Assembly: GCA_016927315.1 (NCBI GenBank)
Contig: JAFGMV010000095.1
Span: 24,976 to 88,975, forward strand
DNA: 64,000 nt
Source of the DNA: Anaerolineales bacterium
GTDB lineage: Bacteria > Chloroflexota > Anaerolineae > Anaerolineales > Villigracilaceae
Direction of reading: 5' to 3'
Below are positions 61,387 through 64,000 of this stretch, piece by piece (within the stretch, counting starts at the first letter, position 1; each line of letters begins with the position of its first letter). The notes under the pieces were generated by a model that was not told where the DNA came from, did no database searches, and worked only from the letters and a program-made list of their open reading frames with translations. The position numbers and the translations under genes were made by a program.

Positions 61387-62592
61387 TTACTTGGCTTCGA
61401 CCCAGTCTCCACCTTCAACAATGTAGAAAGTAGGACCGGAGGAAGCGCATTCGCCGATTGCGTCACAGGTGACGTTGCCGGTCAGGCCGACGTACCCATC
61501 GATACCGCGCACAGCCTCAACAGCCGCAGTGCGAGGTACGTACAGGTTGCCGTCCTTGCCGACAATGGCTACGCTTTCGATCGCAACGATCAAAGCAGCC
61601 GCTGAGTCATAAGCGCTCCAGGTGTATGGAGACAGCTTGCCGGCTTCTTCGCCGTAGGTTTCGAGATAAGCAGCATCGAACGTTGTTTTGGCGTCAGAGG
61701 CAGGCGGGATGAGGGAGGTGCCATAGGCGCCTTCACCGTTATCTCCGGTGCGCTCTACGAAGTCTTCACCGAAGGTTCCGTCACAGCCGAAAAACAGCAC
61801 GTCGCCGAGATCTGCCTGGCTCATTTGGTTGACGATGACGACTGCGTCAGCAGCGTAACCACCGTAATAGATGGCTTCCGGACCCTGGGCGGCAATATCG
61901 GCCAGGGCGGCGCTGTAGTCGGATTCACCGGGGGTGATGGCTTCGAAGGCCACGACTTCACCACCAAGGACGCCGAATTCATCGCGCACCACTTCGGCAA
62001 GACCCTGTCCATAGGCCTGTCCGTCGTGCATTACGGCCAGTTTGCTGATACCAAGGGTATCGACAAGGTAAGAAGCCGCGAATTTACCCTGTGTGGCGTC
62101 GGTGAAGACCACGCGGTTGAATACCTTGGAGCCCTGGGCAGTCAGGTCCGGGTTTGTGGCGGACGGTGAGAGCATCGGGAGACCAGCTTTTTCGTAAATG
62201 GGGATGGCGGCGAGCGTGGCGCCAGAGAAGATGTGGCCGGCGATGGCAACGACGCTGGGATCAGAGACCAGCTTGTTGGCTACTGAGGCGCCACCCTCAG
62301 GCGACCCACCATCGTCTTCGGAGACCAATTCAAAGGAAAAGCCTTCGAACTGCCCGGCATCTTTTACTGCCAGGGAAGCACCCTGGGAAATATCGATACC
62401 AAAAGCGGCATACTCACCGGTCATGGGGGCGCCCATACCAATTTTGATGGTCTGGCCTTTTTCGATTACTGCGCAGCCAAGGGGGTCTTCTGTACAGGCC
62501 TCGGGAGCTTTGGAAGCACCAGGTCCGCAGGCTGAGAGTGCCATACTGGCAATAACCAGAACGGAAAACAGAACAACTAGGCGTTTCTTCAT
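61387..62592 (-). CDS. livK: branched-chain amino acid ABC transporter substrate-binding lipoprotein
   Basis: The 401-residue type I periplasmic-binding protein has a lipobox MALSAC (Cys about 22) after the signal. The bilobed core shows IKIGMGAPMTGEYAAFG, ISQGASLAVKDA, GGSPEGGASVANKL and the ligand-site wording TNPDLTAQG. It binds amino acids outside the membrane and feeds LivHMGF. Start 62592 has GGAGGAG upstream. Family members also bind amides or other amino acids, so exact ligand is unproven. Confidence 0.94.
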   Translation of the reverse strand: MKKRLVVLFSVLVIASMALSACGPGASKAPEACTEDPLGCAVIEKGQTIKIGMGAPMTGEYAAFGIDISQGASLAVKDAGQFEGFSFELVSEDDGGSPEGGASVANKLVSDPSVVAIAGHIFSGATLAAIPIYEKAGLPMLSPSATNPDLTAQGSKVFNRVVFTDATQGKFAASYLVDTLGISKLAVMHDGQAYGQGLAEVVRDEFGVLGGEVVAFEAITPGESDYSAALADIAAQGPEAIYYGGYAADAVVIVNQMSQADLGDVLFFGCDGTFGEDFVERTGDNGEGAYGTSLIPPASDAKTTFDAAYLETYGEEAGKLSPYTWSAYDSAAALIVAIESVAIVGKDGNLYVPRTAAVEAVRGIDGYVGLTGNVTCDAIGECASSGPTFYIVEGGDWVEAK

Positions 62593-62655
62593 TACTTTCT
62601 CCTCCAAAAAATGATTTTTGCAACCCTTTATCAGTAAAAGGTTGATTAAACTCCA

Positions 62656-62684
62656 ATATTACTGGGAACCAAAGACGTTTACAA
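62656..62684 (-). promoter_or_regulatory. sigma70 promoter of the liv operon
   Basis: On the minus strand TTGTAA (62679-62684) and TAATAT (62656-62661) are spaced 17 nt. The predicted start is about 55 nt before the livK start codon. Confidence 0.65.
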
Positions 62685-62702
62685 GGTGATAGACTGAGTA
62701 TT

Positions 62703-62732
62703 TATAAAACATTTATTTATGAAATGTTTATA
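62703..62732. promoter_or_regulatory. AT-rich inverted repeat upstream of the liv promoter
   Basis: AAACATTT (62707-62714) and AAATGTTT (62722-62729) form an inverted repeat with a 7-nt spacer, just upstream of the liv -35. It may be an operator, or a weak stop for the gene upstream. The partner protein is unknown. Confidence 0.35.
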
Positions 62733-62743
62733 CAATTGCCTGA

Positions 62744-63241
62744 CTAGTTTCCTTGAGGTGCGTACAGCAGTTGGTCCTGGATGCGCAGGTCGGCATTGCG
62801 AATCTTCATAGCCAGGTCTGCCGCCAGGTTATGCATCAGTCGGTAACCTAATTGGGGGTAGGTATCGCACAGCATGATCAGCTTGTCACGCGGAATGATC
62901 AATAATTGGGTTTCTTTTTGAGAAGCCCGGGCGGTTGCGGAGCGTAACCCTTCATCAACCAGCGCTATTTCGCCAAAGGATTGGCCGCGTTCTAGTTTTG
63001 CAATACTCGTCCTTGTTTTATCTCCGGGAGAGGACCCACCTTGATAGGTGGGATTGATGAGGATATCTACTTCACCTTTGGCAATAATATACAGTTCTTT
63101 ACTGCTGCTGTTTTCCTCAAAGATGATATCACCTTCATTAAATTCTTTTTCCTGGCAAAGATTTGCAACCATATCCAACTGTGTGGGCGTTAACTGGTAG
63201 AAGATATCACTTTGTTTCAGGAAGCTGGTTAATGCATTCAA
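62744..63241 (-). CDS. cyclic-nucleotide-binding-domain protein
   Basis: The 165-residue protein is one cNMP-binding barrel: FNEGDIIFEENSSSKELYI, then ERGQSFGEIALVDEGLRSATARA, which contains the phosphate-binding GEIAL...RSATA motif. A C-terminal helix tail follows, with no DNA-binding domain. It is therefore a stand-alone cNMP sensor, not a Crp regulator. It lies directly before the liv operon (stop at 62744). Confidence 0.87.
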   Translation of the reverse strand: MNALTSFLKQSDIFYQLTPTQLDMVANLCQEKEFNEGDIIFEENSSSKELYIIAKGEVDILINPTYQGGSSPGDKTRTSIAKLERGQSFGEIALVDEGLRSATARASQKETQLLIIPRDKLIMLCDTYPQLGYRLMHNLAADLAMKIRNADLRIQDQLLYAPQGN

Positions 63242-63338
63242 AAGACCCTCGGTTGTTCTGCAAACAGTGGCTGTTGATAACTACATTAAAAGAGTGTAGC
63301 ATATTAAAAACTATTGGGCAACAACAAAATAATCGTTA

Positions 63339-64000
63339 TCAGGGGAAGGTTTTTTCAAGCCATTCCAGGGGATTGACCTGCACGCCGTTTACCCAGATTT
63401 CCCAGTGCTGATGTGCACCGGTAGATCGACCGGTTCCGCCAACCAGGCCAATTTGTTGGCCGGCTTCAACAAAATCGCCGGGCTGAACCTGAATTTCTGA
63501 TTGATGCCAGAAGCCGCTGTAAACACCTTGTCCATGGTCGATGATTGTAGAATATCCTCGGATATCTTTCAAGCCCGTGAATATAACCTTTCCTGCCGCG
63601 GGTGCAGTAATAGGTAATCCTTCGCCACCTATGTAATCGATTCCGGAGTGAAAGCCAGTTTTCGTGATATTCGGATCTTCTGTTGCAATGTATAATCGCC
63701 TGGTTCCAAACCAGGAACTGACGTCTGGAAAAGTTGAAGGTCTCAGGAACAGACCGTTCCAATACCGTTCCGGAGTAACTTGTGTTGTTCGTGAGAGTAG
63801 CCATTCATCTTCAGCTTTATCAACTGTTGGGTTGATCGTGTCTGCATGAACAGGTATTACTTCATCCAAGTAATTTCCCGAGACTACTAGAACCATTTGT
63901 TCAAAGGATTGCTGGCTCCCATCAGGAAGGGCGGCAGTTAACCGCAGCGGGTAGATACCTGGCTCAAGCATGGCGTGGATTCCCTGCAGAGCAATGAAGC
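63339..64000 (-). CDS. M23 metallopeptidase, N-terminal part outside window
   Basis: The visible 220 codons end at 63339 and the frame stays open through the right edge, so the N-terminus lies beyond. A C-terminal LytM/M23 domain is clear: GFHSGIDYIGGEGLPI (His and Asp zinc ligands), then the second His motif in GAHQHWEIWVNG. M23 enzymes cut peptidoglycan cross-bridges. A beta-rich region precedes the catalytic domain. The role should be extracytoplasmic wall remodelling. Confidence 0.88.
   Translation of the reverse strand, partial: FIALQGIHAMLEPGIYPLRLTAALPDGSQQSFEQMVLVVSGNYLDEVIPVHADTINPTVDKAEDEWLLSRTTQVTPERYWNGLFLRPSTFPDVSSWFGTRRLYIATEDPNITKTGFHSGIDYIGGEGLPITAPAAGKVIFTGLKDIRGYSTIIDHGQGVYSGFWHQSEIQVQPGDFVEAGQQIGLVGGTGRSTGAHQHWEIWVNGVQVNPLEWLEKTFP

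Noticed and set aside
1..64000. tRNA or rRNA genes
   Set aside because: No cloverleaf-like or rRNA-like stretch was recognised in the gaps by eye; a tRNAscan run would settle it.

Overview
The window looks like chromosomal DNA of an uncultured or poorly described anaerobe of the Chloroflexota, most likely class Anaerolineae. This is an inference from gene content and gene style: a baseplate_J-like membrane protein next to ruvX and mltG, GloVer-repeat and PD40 lipoproteins, a trp operon with a TrpG-TrpD fusion, a liv-type transporter, and moderately GC-rich DNA. No rRNA, tRNA or taxonomic marker that would settle it is present. No prophage, insertion sequence or CRISPR array was seen.

Layout. 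1-2851 (+): end of a CPBP protease, a ComEA-like HhH protein, a methyltransferase and an SGNH-type surface protein. 2902-5598 (mostly -): a DUF2007 protein, a YwiC-like membrane protein, a small membrane protein and a hexaheme lipoprotein with a collagen-like stalk. 6001-7120 (-): a SufR-like iron-sulfur regulator coupled to a MIP18/DUF59 protein behind a clear sigma70 promoter. 7289-16960 (-): a complete tryptophan operon (trpE, trpGD, trpC, trpF, a GNAT gene, trpS, trpB, trpA). It is headed by a T-box leader whose specifier reads UGG (Trp), with a COG3910-type ATPase gene between leader and trpE. 17208-23308: a GloVer repeat protein, a Bacteroidetes-style HU-like protein, a membrane-anchored WYL-like protein and, divergent from it, a 1048-residue SF2 helicase with a C-terminal nuclease-like region. 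This last pair is the best candidate for an undescribed, probably defensive, system.

23411-32850 (-): lipid kinase, DUF89 phosphatase, HXXEE membrane protein with an 18-bp palindrome in its promoter region, a Crp/Fnr regulator, and a set of dehydrogenase, GH3 glucosidase, MFS exporter, IMPase and LysE genes. 32958-37244 (-): a three-gene envelope operon (spermidine-synthase-like membrane enzyme, small membrane protein, Tat-exported sulfatase-fold protein). 37453-45430 (+): alaS, a GT-C-like membrane protein, a probably leaderless baseplate_J-like gene, ruvX and mltG.

45844-51597 (-): an ECF sigma factor, its zinc-finger anti-sigma factor, a membrane protein and two surface lipoproteins (one a clan GH-A glycosidase), preceded by a large membrane protein and a strong terminator. 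51978-56938 (-): an MtaD-type deaminase fused to a CYTH domain, an M14 carboxypeptidase, a CinA with a lost amidase active site, and a short AMP nucleosidase; three of these four point to nucleoside or nucleotide salvage. 57013-62592 (-): a complete branched-chain amino acid ABC transporter (livKHMGF) with promoter and terminator. 62744-64000 (-): a cyclic-nucleotide-binding protein and the C-terminal part of an M23 peptidase that runs off the window.

Common themes are amino-acid supply with its regulation (Trp-sensing T-box, liv transport), iron-sulfur homeostasis, and a large cell-surface investment. Gene coupling by 4-nt ATGA overlaps is frequent, and several promoters have extended -10 elements.
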